Part shown: one piece after another, positions 35,381 to 47,255 of the stretch
Numbering within the stretch: the stretch's first letter is position 1
How the letters are laid out: each line of letters starts with the position of its first letter
Origin: Pseudisothecium myosuroides
Taxonomy: Eukaryota; Streptophyta; Bryopsida; Hypnales; Lembophyllaceae
Direction: 5' to 3'
NCBI GenBank assembly: GCA_951799445.1
Contig: OX637287.1
Location: 16,182,224-16,246,223, forward strand
Length of the DNA stretch: 64,000 nt
Position numbers and translations under genes: made by a program
The notes under the pieces: model-generated
What the model was told of the DNA's origin: nothing
Database searches by the model: none
The model's input: the letters and a program-made list of their open reading frames with translations, nothing else

Positions 35381-35970
35381 CTCTATAAAGGAACCGATTT
35401 TAAGGTGTCTAGACTATGTATTTACAAAACCTTGATTCTACAACTATGTTTGCAAAGATAGGAGCTAAATTACTTTGGAAAGAAAAAAATAAATTGAACA
35501 AAGATACAAAAATTGTGCTTACGAGAAGTAAGCATTTTACATATTTTGGCTAGTCTCGGCTTGTGTATGTGTTCTTGAGGGGTCACATATTTCTAGTCTT
35601 CAAGAATTATGGGTGATACTTTATGAATTAGTTCATGTCAAATTCAACTATGCTAAGGTAGTAGGAAAAGGAAAAAAATTAAAAAAATAATAAGTGCAAT
35701 TTGTAATCCCTATTGAATGTTGAAATACAACCAAATATGGCACTTTCATGAAGTGTTCAATATACTAAAAATTCCCCAAAAACTCTGAATCACTCAAAAA
35801 AAATGGTGAAAATTTGTATCTTTACTCAATCCACATTTTGTTGTAAAAAATCATTGCATGAAAAACCCTAAAAACTCCGAAAGGAAATTAAATAATGTTG
35901 TATACACGAAAACTTCGACAAAAGCAATGGAATATAGGCTTCATGGGCTGTATCAAATATCCTAAAAGGG
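35381..35970. other. intergenic, nothing recognised
   Basis: AT-rich, with no supported feature. Confidence 0.35.
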
Positions 35971-36708
35971 TTAAGGTAGAACCACCCATTCCAGATCACA
36001 AAGTCATGGCGAATATGTAGGATGCGCTATTTTAGACTAGGAAGGTTGCCCAAACGTGGAATGCGTTTTTTTCTCCTTAAAATGTGTTTTTTTCTCTTTT
36101 TCAAGGTTGGGACAATTAAGATCATGCCACATGTCCCAAAGTGTGCAAGAATTAGTGAGGAAGGTAGTAGGAAGTAGTGAGTGGGAAAGTAGTTTGACTA
36201 TGATCGGAGTTGGAAGACTCTAGAGAGGCAATGGATTCGGAGCACTTTTTGCCTCCCAAAATTCATAGTAATTTCAATTTTGACAATAAAATTACGAAAA
36301 ATTCACAATCCTAATATTTCTGATCTCTCGACATGAGAAAAAATTCCATTTCTTCACGCTGCTCTTCATCTATTCTGAAATCGCATATTTGATCAAGTAT
36401 AGGTGGTCCCAGTGTTTTTAATTTGGTCCTTATAAGGCCCAAATGCCTCCAAAAAAAAACTGCATCAAATCTATAGGAAAAATTTGAAGAAAAATTGGAT
36501 GATAATGCCAAATTGCTCCAATTTAAAAAAAAATTAGATGAAATTGCCAATTTTAAATGAAACGCATCCAAATATGTGGATGAAAAGATAGTTCTATCCA
36601 AAATATAGATGAATACTAAAATATTTGGCTACATCATTTTCTCGTATGTTGTTACTTCAGCACTTCTCCAAAAAAAAAAAACCCAAAACCTGGGTGGTCC
36701 TACCTTAA
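35971..36708. mobile_element. TIR element, GGTARAACCACCCA family, copy 2, TTAA-flanked
   Basis: TTAA (35971-35974), then GGTAGAACCACCCATTCC. The right end is CCTGGGTGGTCCTACC, then TTAA (36705-36708). The TIRs match for about 14 bp with one mismatch. The 730-bp body has no credible ORF (the 96-aa minus ORF at 36311-36601 has no domain). The related copy is at 19448-20105. Confidence 0.8.
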
Positions 36709-38194
36709 TAGAAAGAAGGAGAAGAAATCATGTCCCAATAAGTTAAGGGAGATCAAGGAGGGACAAGAGGAGCTACGGGCCACGTGGCGATGGCCCAGGC
36801 TGATCTCGGGGGACGCGACTAAGTGAGTCACTGGCGATCCCACCGAAGCCAGGACGGCAGGATGGCAGGACGGCATGATGGGGTGTCGGAGCTCGACGGG
36901 AGGATTCGTGAGGGAGGGAGGGAGGCTGAGTGGGCTGCTTGCTTGCAGTACTTAACTGAAGCTAGCTGAGCCAGGGCTGGCATGGCGGAGGCAAGTCAAA
37001 CGGCGACAGATCCAACGTCGTCTTCGCAACGCGAGCCCTAGATTAACTTAACTTAGCTGCGCCAGGCCAGGGTGAGCGAGCCCCAATATATCGAGACGAA
37101 AGAGAGAGTCTGTCGGATAACTAATGTCGATCGATCAATCGAGGGCCGCAAAGCTTGTAGCGCTAGCTAGCTCCACACACCCGGCCAGGCCACCCTCCAG
37201 TCCAGGCCAGCCCAGGCGAGGCCCTGGTTGAGTTCTATATATATAAATACTCTCTCCCATACAGCCACGTTCTTTTGGTTTTCTTCGGGCACTTTCGTCA
37301 TCAGGGAGAATGTAGTACAGATGAGACGTCAACAACGCAAGACTGGGTGAATTGGGAGAGACTTAGTTAGCTTGGTCCTGGTTGGGGTGGGCGGGCGGGC
37401 GGGAGAACTCTCGACCACGACCTTACTTGCCGTCGGGGTGGGGTTAAGTTCGAAGTTCTAACCCAGTTCGATCGATGTATCCTGCCCTGCTGCCTGGAGA
37501 ACGAGCTTCCATGGCACTGGTGTCCCTGTAGGTCTCCAGGACTTTGTCCAGAACCTGCTGGGATCGTGGTTGGGGAGGAGTAGTCTGTACTGTCGTATTG
37601 GAGGAAGCATCGCATCTTGAGCGCCAAATTGCGTGCTCCATGGAGCGGCTGGTCGGCTGGCTGAATGTCCAGTAGCGCTTGCCGCGTGCGTCCTCCGCCA
37701 GTTCGTTCTTTGTACCTACTAGCTGCATGGTCTTCTTCGTGCGCCGGCAGACTTCTTCCAGGCTTGCTTTTAGGGCCGTAGAACATCACGTGGCCTGCAG
37801 TCTGATCGAGCCCACAAGCTTGTTCTACTTGCTATGCTTCTTATCTTAGTGGTCGTTCTTTCCCGACCGGTACGTAGTGTTCGGATCAGTTACGTTGAGT
37901 ATCCATACCATACCTTAGTTGTTCCAAGTTTTAGGTGCGACCTTAGAGCAGAGAAGTGTGCTTCTTGTGACTAGAAGACTTGATTTGAAGTTCGCATTAG
38001 CCGGCCAGTTCAGGAGGGTTCTGTTGTGAGGAAAGTACAGTATTAGGTTTTCTTGAGAGAGAGTTTTGATTGAGGTCGGAAATCGAGTGTCATCGATCTG
38101 TTATTTCACACTTTCCCTTCAGAAACTACAACTCGAGGAGGTAGTGTTACCGACGAGAGCTTACCCCAGAGAAACTGAGCTTACGTTCTTGAAG
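36709..38194 (+). promoter_or_regulatory. MYB gene upstream region and leader, with a TATA-like box
   Basis: This is a GC-rich stretch unlike the repeat DNA to its left. A TATA-like TATATATATAAATA lies at 37236-37249. If used, it would give a leader of about 900 nt containing several upstream ATGs (for example near 37309 and 37320). GA/CT-rich runs occur at 36911-36926 and 37096-37108. The 140-aa minus-strand ORF at 37367-37789 has low-complexity content and no domain, so I do not call it. The true transcription start is not determinable here. Confidence 0.35.
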
Positions 38195-40805
38195 ATGACA
38201 AGACTGTCCAAGTCCAATGAAGACGTTCGGAAAGGAGCTTGGGCGGCGGAAGAAGATGAAAAACTGCGCAAGTATGTGGAAACGTATGGGACTGGGCACT
38301 GGCGCAGCGTTGGAAAGAAAGCAGGTACTATAAATTTGATGCAGGTTTCGGTCAATCATGTAATCGTGACTGAGAACCGCCTGCAGTTGTTCCACTTAGA
38401 GTTTCCAGCCACTTGTTGTGACCCTCGGGGAGTGATCGCTGTCAAGGTAATCGACTCACAACAGAAGCGCGATTGGCAAGTTTTTTGGAACATGATACCA
38501 AAAAAGAAATCCATGTGCTTGTTAGTAAACCGTCTGTTAGAGCTAATCGCATTGCAGACATGGTCTCTGCATCAGCAACGGTCATCTCGGAACGTTACTC
38601 GATCGCTCTTGCAGTGTTACGCTCTGCTAGTCACCTCAATGTTAAGCCTAGTCGATCATATGTTCATGACCTGAGATCGAAGGAGCCGAGTGCAATCGCA
38701 ATCAGTAAAACGAAATATAGACGTGAGCGTGGAAGTTCCAACTTGCAGTGAGTTCGTGACACATGAGATCGATCAATCTGGATATATTTGGCTCCGGAAA
38801 CTAAGCTGTTTGTGCTCATGGGTATGTAGGCTTACAGAGATGTGGGAAGAGCTGCCGCCTGCGATGGACCAACTATTTGCGGCCTGATATACGGCATGGT
38901 AGTTTTACTGTGGAGGAAGAGGATCTCATTGTGAAGTTACATGCAGCTCATGGAAGCAGGTAATTTAACCGAATTTTGAAAAGCTACCAGTTTTAGGTTA
39001 TCTAGTAAGATTATCTCGATGTCTAGTGAATATACCCGTTGAATCAAGTACTTTTTAGATTTTTGGCGCCAGCTGTACAATTATGTATCCTGCTGAACTT
39101 GTTGCGATGCCTTCTAGTAAGAGTTGATCGAATTGAGACGTGAAGCGAAGAAGACTAATTGTGTGAGAAATGTCACCTTCTTGGCAGATGGTCACTCATC
39201 GCCGCACAGATGTCAGGACGAACCGATAACGACATCAAGAATCACTGGAATACCCGGCTGAAGAAGAAGCTCTGCGACATGGGCATCGATCCTGTCACTC
39301 ACAAGCCCATTGCGGACTTACTCAGGGATCTAGCAGGAACAATGGCACAGTCCTCCGGAGGAAATCAGGTACAATAGTAAGGAAGATCCCGATGTTCACT
39401 GTCATTTGATTAGTCGCTACATATGAGCACTATTCTCGCGTGTGAGTATAATGGATCCGTAGATTCTCTAGATGCTGCCGTTGTTCTCGCCGACAGAATG
39501 ATGTAGTTTTCCGTTGCCAGGCAGGCTGGATCAGTCGGGTTTAATTTACAAGAAGAATTCTGACCAGTAGTTCGCTTGCGATTTCTGCAGGTGGCTGAGG
39601 AGGCAGCGCGTAGGTGCTTTCGGGATACACTAGTGAGCAAAGCCGTCCGAGAGTGCAGCAAAAACAACCCCGCACTGGTCTCCCAATTCATGAATCAATC
39701 TCTAAGCATGCTGCACCATCAAGACCAGCTCCAACGCGCAGGCGACGCATCGGGGTTACCCGAGCTGCACTCGATCGCTGACAGAGTTCAGAAAAGCTCC
39801 AACAATTCTGGCTCCCACAGCATGGACGAGAGCAGCAGCACCGAGGAGGCGCTCTCGCGACGCTCCAACAGCCCGCCGGCTGCTGCCTTGGAAAATTCTA
39901 ACCACCACCGGTATCACCAGCCTGCGAGCTCTGATCATCAAACCGTCGACACCATGATTCACCCCCGATTACCAGGGACCGTCGTGGAAAGTACTTGCGG
40001 TCGGATTGCATATCTCTCTTCCGCTCAGATGAACGAAGCCACCATGGCCAGGTTCGCCGAAGGCGCCAGCCCTCTTACAGCTTTCCCGGAGGAGCAGCCT
40101 GGTTGCAACTCAAGCTCTCCGCTTCATCTACTTCCAGCAGCTTCGGGGTCAGGGTCTGAGTATTATTTCCGGAACAGCCCAGACTTTGAGAAAGCCTGCA
40201 AGGAATACCGACCGAGCTCTCCCATCCTTAGCAGACCTCGACAGTTGAGCCCTGCGCGAGCCGTGATCCAGCCGAGGCCGGATTACACACGCTGGCTGCA
40301 AGCTTCACGAGGTTCGCTCACACAGGACCACCAAGAGTTTCACAACACGCAGACGTCGACGTTGCCCATGAGCAGATTCAGCTCCGAAATGCAGAACCAG
40401 CTAAATCAAACTAGTCATCCGGCTGAAGTTTCCTACATACAGGGAGTTGGAGCTGATGCGTCGTCGTCACGACCCTTGGCATCCGCTGGAGGTAGTAAGT
40501 TGGATATCAGGATTAATCTCGGCTTCAATCAGCCCGGTTCCTTGCAAGAGAGTTTCGGTTACAGGAGTTTCAACGGGCCATTGACAACGTCGCCAATGCC
40601 GACTGGCGCCACGGGATCCATTCTAGACATCACCACCCAGCACACTTTGTCTGGGTACGCCGGGCAATATTCCACTTCTATTGGCCCTAATAATGTTAGT
40701 CTTTCGAGTTTCAACACTGCATTGGCTGGAACGCCGACTGGGATGCGCCTTCATGAATATGAGGTTCCGAGTCCCCGGATGGTGTTGTGGGACTTTCAGG
40801 AGTAG
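38195..40805 (+). CDS. R2R3-MYB transcription factor, MYB80/MYB35-like (4 exons)
   Basis: Predicted nuclear DNA-binding activator, 551 residues. Exons are 38195-38324, 38830-38959, 39188-39368 and 39591-40805. Introns of 505, 228 and 222 nt are all GT-AG, and the joined length of 1656 nt stays in frame. R2 spans about residues 12-62 with W16, W36 and W56. R3 spans about 65-113 with F69, W88 and W107. The first intron splits Gly44 and the second splits Arg87. After R3 comes [15 protein letters not shown] (118-132), the tail signature of the MYB80/MYB35 and related R2R3 clades, which in flowering plants include tapetum regulators. The start chosen is the ATG just ahead of the MYB repeat, although the frame is open 43 codons further upstream. 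The N-terminus lacks the common MGR-CC motif. The R3 motif that binds bHLH partners is not satisfied: Ala83 stands where Leu is expected and Gln94 where Arg is expected. The 400-residue tail is Ser/Gln/Pro-rich, has no known domain and ends LWDFQE. R2R3-MYB is certain. The subgroup is an inference. Confidence 0.95.
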
Positions 40806-41130
40806 GGGGAGCACTGCATGATGGAGGGGAAGAGTTGAACCGCTCGGAATCCATGCATCCAGGGGTGCCAGGCCTTCCCTTTATGAAACTTTTTTGGAGA
40901 TGTTCACAGCTTTGTATGTAGTTGAGGATGTCATGTCTGCTCATCAAGCTTACAGTTGGGCTTTCAATTGGGACCTTGGTCGACTAGGCGGAAGGTAGTG
41001 TACATCCCCGTGTACATTGCTGTGGACATTTCAGACTTCTGAACATTAATTTTCCCCTCTTGTTTTCCTTATTCGGACTTGTTAATACATCGTTCTTTTC
41101 TCAACTTGTGTATTGAAGAATAATGAACTT
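40806..41130 (+). terminator. MYB 3' UTR with possible poly(A) signal
   Basis: Sequence after the TAG stop is non-coding and T-rich. TTTGTATGTAG occurs near 40912, and an AATAAT near-consensus poly(A) signal lies at 41119-41124. The cleavage site is not determinable from sequence. Confidence 0.3.
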
Positions 41131-44100
41131 GTCTTCAGAAGATTTCGTGAGGTGCGTGGAACTTCTGCATGCTTGCTTTGCCTCACACTCAAATGCTTCA
41201 GATACCAGAGAGACTAGGCTTTGACGTAAACAATTGCCACTTTCTGAAACTGCCCGGAGTGAAGGGTAGAACTTGGACTATGGAGGAGCATATTGACTAT
41301 GCATTATTTTCGCTTAAACATTCCTTGAGTTACCATGTGTTCACGAGCTACTAACATCAAAATATACGCTACGGGCCCGAGGATGAAATTTACGACGTAC
41401 CATTCGAAGTTTCGTATGAGGCAGGTAGCACGTGTAGAAGGTTTATTGAGATACACTCGGGAAGTTGGTAATTAGTTTGGGACCTGTTTAGCCATTGTTT
41501 TGAGACGCAGGTTGTCTTAAATTAATGAGTTGGGAAGACAGGCTTGCAACATGACGCGAACTTTGCCAGCTCATGACCCAGAACAGGGTAATCCTTGACC
41601 TTGAAGAATTCCGCCCGAATCATTTTTTTTTTTGTCCCCACGTCTTATGCAGCAAGCTTGTTGGCTAGCTGTTGCATTCTAAACAGAATTCTCGAACTCC
41701 GAGTTTGAACCATTCCATACCCAGCCGGACCCAGAGCTGATAATCGACTGCATTATAACTGAATTTCGGATTTTCCATGCAAATGCTCACAGCAGTTCCG
41801 CTAAGGAACTAAATCCCAAGTAGCCTGTTAAAATCCGTTAGTTCCTGATCATCCAATCAGTCGACGGAGTGGCGGACGAAAAGCCCGCCCAGCCCAGCGT
41901 GCTTCAACCCCATTCCCAAGAGTATCTTCGTCGTTGCTCCATTAATGCCACCATTCAATGTCCCTCTTCTCTTGGTTCTACCACCTTCTCTTTATCCTCC
42001 TCGTTAGCAACGCCATCAATGAGCCATTTAACGATCATTACCACTATCACCCATAATGACACTAATAATGCTATGATGCACTCTTGGTTCGTATGATTAC
42101 TTCCTTCAGGGATGAGTTCGCTCGCTCGCTAGCTCGCTCGCGGAGCTAGGAAGGCAGTACAACATCACCTGATCACCAGGATGCATGCCTTGATATTATC
42201 AGTAGTCCTGCCTGGAGCTCACAAAGGCCGGCTTGCGGTAAGTTGATCAGGCGGGTCAGGCCGGGTGCAGGTTGGTACTTGTCCACTGAGGCAAGGTGGT
42301 ATAATCGGAAAACCATTAATTGAATGATACCGCTTGCCATCGCATTTATGGCGAGTACCGAGTGGGGTCTGACGGCCTGCAAAGCAGGGGAGAAAGTCAA
42401 ACGGGGATTGCTGCAAGACATGGCTATTGCGAACGGGGGAAGACGGGGCTACGTCGTTTAGTCTGTGGACACCGCCACCCTGCAGCAGATGAACAACTAA
42501 TGCGTGGCCTGGCTTGCCGTGAGGGAGCTGCTACTGCCGCTGCCGCTGCCGCGCCCTGCTGGGTCGACGTACTAGCTGGGCGGGGCCTGGCCAGAGCTAG
42601 GCCTGGCACAGAAAATAATGATTGAGAGGAAGCGTGTCACGCTCTCGTCGAGAATGCAGATTTGTGCAGGATTTGATTGAATGCCATGGCGTCAGGGTGA
42701 CTACTGCATCTAGCTGCAAGAGTGCATGGGTTCAGAACGAAGATGGCACGTCGAAGGGCTGCGTTAGTGGCGTGATTTATGCTTGACGTGACTGAAAGCT
42801 CTAAAGGGATGTGTACTCGTGAACGACCTCCATGGGTCCGTCCCTTCGAATTCATCATGGGGCAACCAAGATTAGTTTCAGTTGGTGTTTTTGGTGAGTG
42901 TTAATTAGTGAGTCTATCCTCTGGAATAACAATGCTCAAGCACGTTAAGGTATGTCAAAACAGAGTGTAAGCCCCTATAGAAATCCCACAGCGAATGCGT
43001 TTAATAATGCAACGCCCGGCTTTGCAGTGCTTATGTTCGCAGTATAATTATGCAATTGGGCATGAGACGTTACCGAATTGCTGCTCATGTGCTCCCGTAT
43101 CAATGCCAGCTTAATTATGTTAGTGGCTAGCTAATTCGTCACATGAACTCGATCGATCAGTTCATTGTTATGATTAATTATACACCAATCAAGTGGTAGT
43201 GGCAAGTAGTAGTGGCAAGTAATAGTGACTAAGCATACTGCCTCGCCCATTATGATTAATGGCGCTCAATGGTGCAGTTGAGTATGATCCAATTAATCAC
43301 CAACGAAAATGCATGCTGTATGAAAAAATCTGGAGTTGTACAGCATTGAGAGCACTGAAAGCCCGTGGAAGAAGGACTGGAATCCAATTTATGACGTCGT
43401 GGTCGCGGCCAGGTCAAGGAATCTAAGATCCGTCAAAGATTGCTAGAAGTCGCCATTCTAATCAATCTCATAACAACAGTTGCAGACAGCAGCTTCTACC
43501 GCATGTGCTCGAGTACGTCGAGTAGTCACTTGCCAAAGGACGAGTTCAATGGCTTCTCTTCCTTCCATAAATTGGAGACCTTGAGTACTGTACAGAGGGT
43601 CAAAATTACCGTGGTCGAGTTATCACGACTTGTGCCCCTGGGTACTCACGTACTCCTCCACTGCTCCTACAATTGATAGCAAAATTTTGTCAGCATATAC
43701 AGCCGTTTCATGCATGAGGTTGGATCAACAAACTGGGATAAATTGCAGACTAATGCTCCTGCGCAGTTTCTTGAATGCTGACCTGAGCGCTGTACTAGTC
43801 CGTAATGTTCCTATCTAAGCTAAGAATTTAGTATGCATTTTTGTTGATAAATATTTTCTTCACAGTTTGGAGCTATTGATGGTGCGTCTTACATATGCCC
43901 AACATTCAGTCGAGATTAGCTCTATTATGAAATTAAGCGGCTGGAGTGCATGCGTCGGTCAAATCATGCAATTGGCCAAGTCCACAGATTTAAATTTCTG
44001 AATTATTGAGTTCCAACTTGTTATTGTACGTGTACTCCGGGTGAAAACTCCATTGAATCACAATTAGTTTCGAATACTGCCATCGAATCCTTAGTTCGTG

Positions 44101-45017
44101 AAAAAATATTATCGTGATTACTGATTGTACGACTTAAAACTATAATCAGTTTTTCAAAAGGTCCTAGTGAAGTTTGAATTACGAGCTTGACCTAGCGTGT
44201 GCGTGGTCACTAGCAAACAAACGCCAAAAATTAAAAAGCACCAAGTTTTTTCTCTTATGCCGGATTCCTGTCTACTAGCACCAGATAGGTTACATCACCC
44301 TCAAATTCATAAAAATGGGGGATTTCAGTACGTGAAATTCTAACATTGTCAATAGCAGGACTGAAAGTCTGAAACCTTGGATCGACACCTATCCTAGTTT
44401 TCAGAGCTCTAGCTGGACATTTGATCATCACAATCTTGACCACTTTTGGCACTCAAACACAAAACCATTTTAAGAATATGACCATCATGAACTGCGAGCC
44501 AGAAACTGATGATTACTTGCTTCTGATTGCAGTCGTTTTAACAGAATTCTGCAAAGTTTATCAGGAAAGATCACAGCCTGGTTGCATATTACCTAGGTCT
44601 GGCAATTTCTCTTGTTTGGATTTCTAATAATTTCACTACAAAATCGCCTCCAAAGTGACAGCAGCAGTCGCATGCGGATAGCCATCCACAGCTTTTTTGT
44701 ATTCTGCACTCATAGACCTGGCTATGACTGATTATTTATGCTTTAGTTCTAGCGACAAAAAGTAAATCGCTTTTATCATGATTTTGTTGGCAATAGTTTC
44801 AGTTGAAGCCTGCGATTGAGCCTTTTAAGGACAATAAGGACAATGAGGACTATAAGGATCCGATGAATGACTTCTTGAAGTACTGTAGAAATAAAGAAAC
44901 AAAGAACTATGTGTACGTATTCATCCATAAATCTAAAGAGACATGCATTGCTTTTACATTTTAATATCCAAAATAGAAGCTAAATTAAATCAAGTACACA
45001 TAAATTAGTGTATGGTA
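41131..45017. other. gene-island flank, no recognised second gene
   Basis: GC is higher than in the repeat zones and repeats are few. ORFs of 60-101 codons (for example 41869-42096 and 42320-42625) have no domain and are mutually overlapping. 42119-42146 is a run of GCTCGCTAGCTCGC-like words, and 43195-43228 holds a 14-bp AGTGGCAAGTA tandem. These may be regulatory DNA or a fast-evolving non-coding RNA. Confidence 0.35.
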
Positions 45018-45769
45018 GGGTAGGGTGATTGCACAAAACACTTGTACTATTTTCTGTCACATGTTGTGTTTTGATTTGTTTTTTGGCTATAACTTTTGCG
45101 TTTTGGCTTCAAATGACTCAAAATTCATAGACAATGTACTCATAACTACTATACACCTTGTCTAATTTTTTTGGATTTAAAAAAAATGTTTACTATCCAA
45201 AAATAGCCCCCAATTTTATGTCACACTTGCCAATTTTTTATTTTTTTTAACAAAGTTAACACCCAAATAAATGAATTTGAAGCTGAAATTTGGAGGAGAT
45301 GGTTTTGTAGTATACTTCTAGCTATTGTTCAAAGGATTTCTAGAAATAGTTAATTATATGTCGTGTAGAAGTCCACAAAGTGAGCTTCTTTCTACTTATA
45401 TTTTGAAACATGTAAAAACTTATTTTGATAGGTTTTTTGGTGAATGACCATCTCCATAGAGTTGCTACAGTTGGCTAGTTTTCAGTTTCTTCATTTAATG
45501 TTTTTCCTATTTTTTATTAATTAAAACATCAAAGTATGTATTTTTTTTTAGATTTGGCTCTTTTCTAGTTCTCCTACTTAGATAATTTTTCTATGATTTT
45601 CCTTTGGTCAGTGGTTACTTTCATCTTATAGGTGTGTACATTGTCCATATTTTTTTAAACTTAAAAATTGTTTTTCTAATTTTATAGTACTCTAGAAAAA
45701 AAACACCATAAGTTAGTATTGTTAAACGCAACAAAACCGGCAGGCGTTTTGTGCAAATCACCTGGTAGC
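45018..45769. mobile_element. candidate TIR element, GTGATT-GCACAAAAC ends
   Basis: GGTGATTGCACAAAACACTT near 45025 is mirrored by GCGTTTTGTGCAAATCACC near 45744-45762 on the other strand. The elements' outer bases differ and no target duplication was identified. The interior contains GGCTATAACTTTTGCG (45086) of the widespread ATAACTTTTG motif. It could be a degenerate TIR element of about 750 bp. Confidence 0.5.
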
Positions 45770-46177
45770 AAAATCTATATGAAATGTACCAAAAATTTTC
45801 AAACTCCAAAATTTTCAAACACAGTTGTGATAATGAATTTCAAAAAATCATCTAGGAAGACTAGAATAGTGCAAAGGGATAGCATTTGCAGTCCCCTATA
45901 AAGAATCATGACTCATAACCCTGAAACGACAAGCTAGTTATGGTGGAAATCATGTGTTTTGATACTATGTGAATCATTTACTTAAAAGAATCCAAAAGTA
46001 CTCATTTGAGGTCAAACTATTGTACGAAACCTCTCCTTTTCACCAAAAAAATAAAATAAATGAATTTACACTTTTGTTTTAAATAGAAGGGTTCTCTATC
46101 ATCCATCAGCCACTTTTTAGCCTCAAAGTCAAAGTCTTTACATGCTAGATTAACTTTTGCTAAAAAGTTGAAGTATG

Positions 46178-47255
46178 TTAACCCCTAAAGGACCAGCCTG
46201 CTATTTTTAGCAACATAGAAATTTTGGGCAGATACATGTAATTGGAGATTTGCATATTTTAGGCTGAAATTATATAGAAGGTAGGGACGAAGAATATCTT
46301 TCATATGCACAAAATTTCATGACATTTGAAAATAGGAGTCAAAAGTTATGGCCTAATATGTAGTTTGTTTCTCAATTTGGGCACTCTGGGCAGATCAGAA
46401 AAAATCACTTTTTTCAAAAGGAAAAATTTGAAATTGATTTATAAGATCAATATATACATGGAAAGCTTTGAATCATTCCATTTTGATCCATGAATCAAAA
46501 GTTATGAGGAGTTTTTGTTTCCAGGCAGTTACGGATTTTTTACTCTAAAATAAACTTTGAAGTCCTTTAGCTTGCTCAATTTTCAATATTTTTTGAAAAA
46601 ACTAAAATTATAGGATGTAGATTGATTATTACAACATTGCAACCATTGGGATTGAAATTTGAATAGTTTTTTTGAATAGTTTTTTTTCCCCTAGACTCTC
46701 AACTCAATTCTCCACTATAAAGATTTGAAGCACAAAACTCTGTAGTGCAAAAATTTTAAGTGAAAAATGTTTAAAGTCAAAAAATCTAGTCCCGCAATGT
46801 GCTGAAATACTTGCATTAGAGGAGATCTGAGCGTTTAGAAGACCGTTTCAGGGCTGTTCCCAATGCTAGGAACCAGCCCCCGATGTCAGAATTTTTTTTA
46901 TTAAAATTAAAAAAAAAAAAAAAAAAAAGTTCTTAAAATGTTAAAAGAATACTTAAAATAAAATAAAATTAAAATTAAAAAAATGACGTGGCAATTGCTT
47001 GGCCACGTCGGACAAGCCATGCGGCAGCGTCGCAGCAGTCCTGCAGAGTTCCCATAGTCCGGGAACTCGCGGGCTCTTAGAAGCCCAAATCTCCTCTAAT
47101 GTTTTTTCACACATTCTCATACTAGTTAGGTGTAAGATCCTACGGTTAGATGTGAAAAAAAAAAACATTTTTCATTTTTTTTTACTCCTTGCTATAGAAA
47201 TGACAGTTTTGATGGTTTTTTGGCAAAAAAAAAGCCTTGGGCCTTTATGGGTTAA
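46178..47255 (+). mobile_element. TTAA-flanked hybrid element: type A left half, type B right half (A4)
   Basis: It starts TTAACCCCTAAAGGACCAGCC and follows type A through ACATTGCAACCATTGGGATTG (about 46655). It then switches to type B sequence (CTAGACTCTCAACTCAATTC, then GTAGTGCAAAAATTTTAAG) and ends CCTTGGGCCTTTATGGG followed by TTAA (47252-47255). A MITE occupies 46814-47101. Both outer ends are intact, so the hybrid may itself have moved, or arisen in place by recombination. Confidence 0.75.
46814..47101 (+). mobile_element. MITE, CATTAGAAGAGATTTGAGG family, copy 2
   Basis: It starts CATTAGAGGAGATCTGAGC and ends GCCCAAATCTCCTCTAATG, 288 bp. It has GCTGTTCCC and GACGTGGC/GCCACGTC subterminal blocks around an A-rich core. 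It is nested in the hybrid TTAA element. The host sequence around the junction lacks some bases seen in sister copies, so a small deletion accompanied or followed insertion. Confidence 0.85.

Noticed and set aside
37367..37789. 140-codon minus-strand ORF near the MYB
   Set aside because: Low-complexity Pro/Arg/Gly/Ser content, no domain, and lies in the likely MYB leader or promoter.
38325..38751. Reading the 202-codon ORF at 38066-38674 as an intact protein
   Set aside because: After KKAG the frame enters intron 1. The MYB repeat resumes at 38830 after a GT-AG intron, so the ORF tail is intronic.
37080..41130. miR159/miR319 target site in the MYB
   Set aside because: No sequence close to the known GAMYB-type target was seen in the exons or 3' region.
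42320..42625. 101-codon ORF with an Ala run as a gene
   Set aside because: A CTGCCG-type repeat creates the Ala stretch, there is no domain, and a reverse-strand ORF overlaps it.
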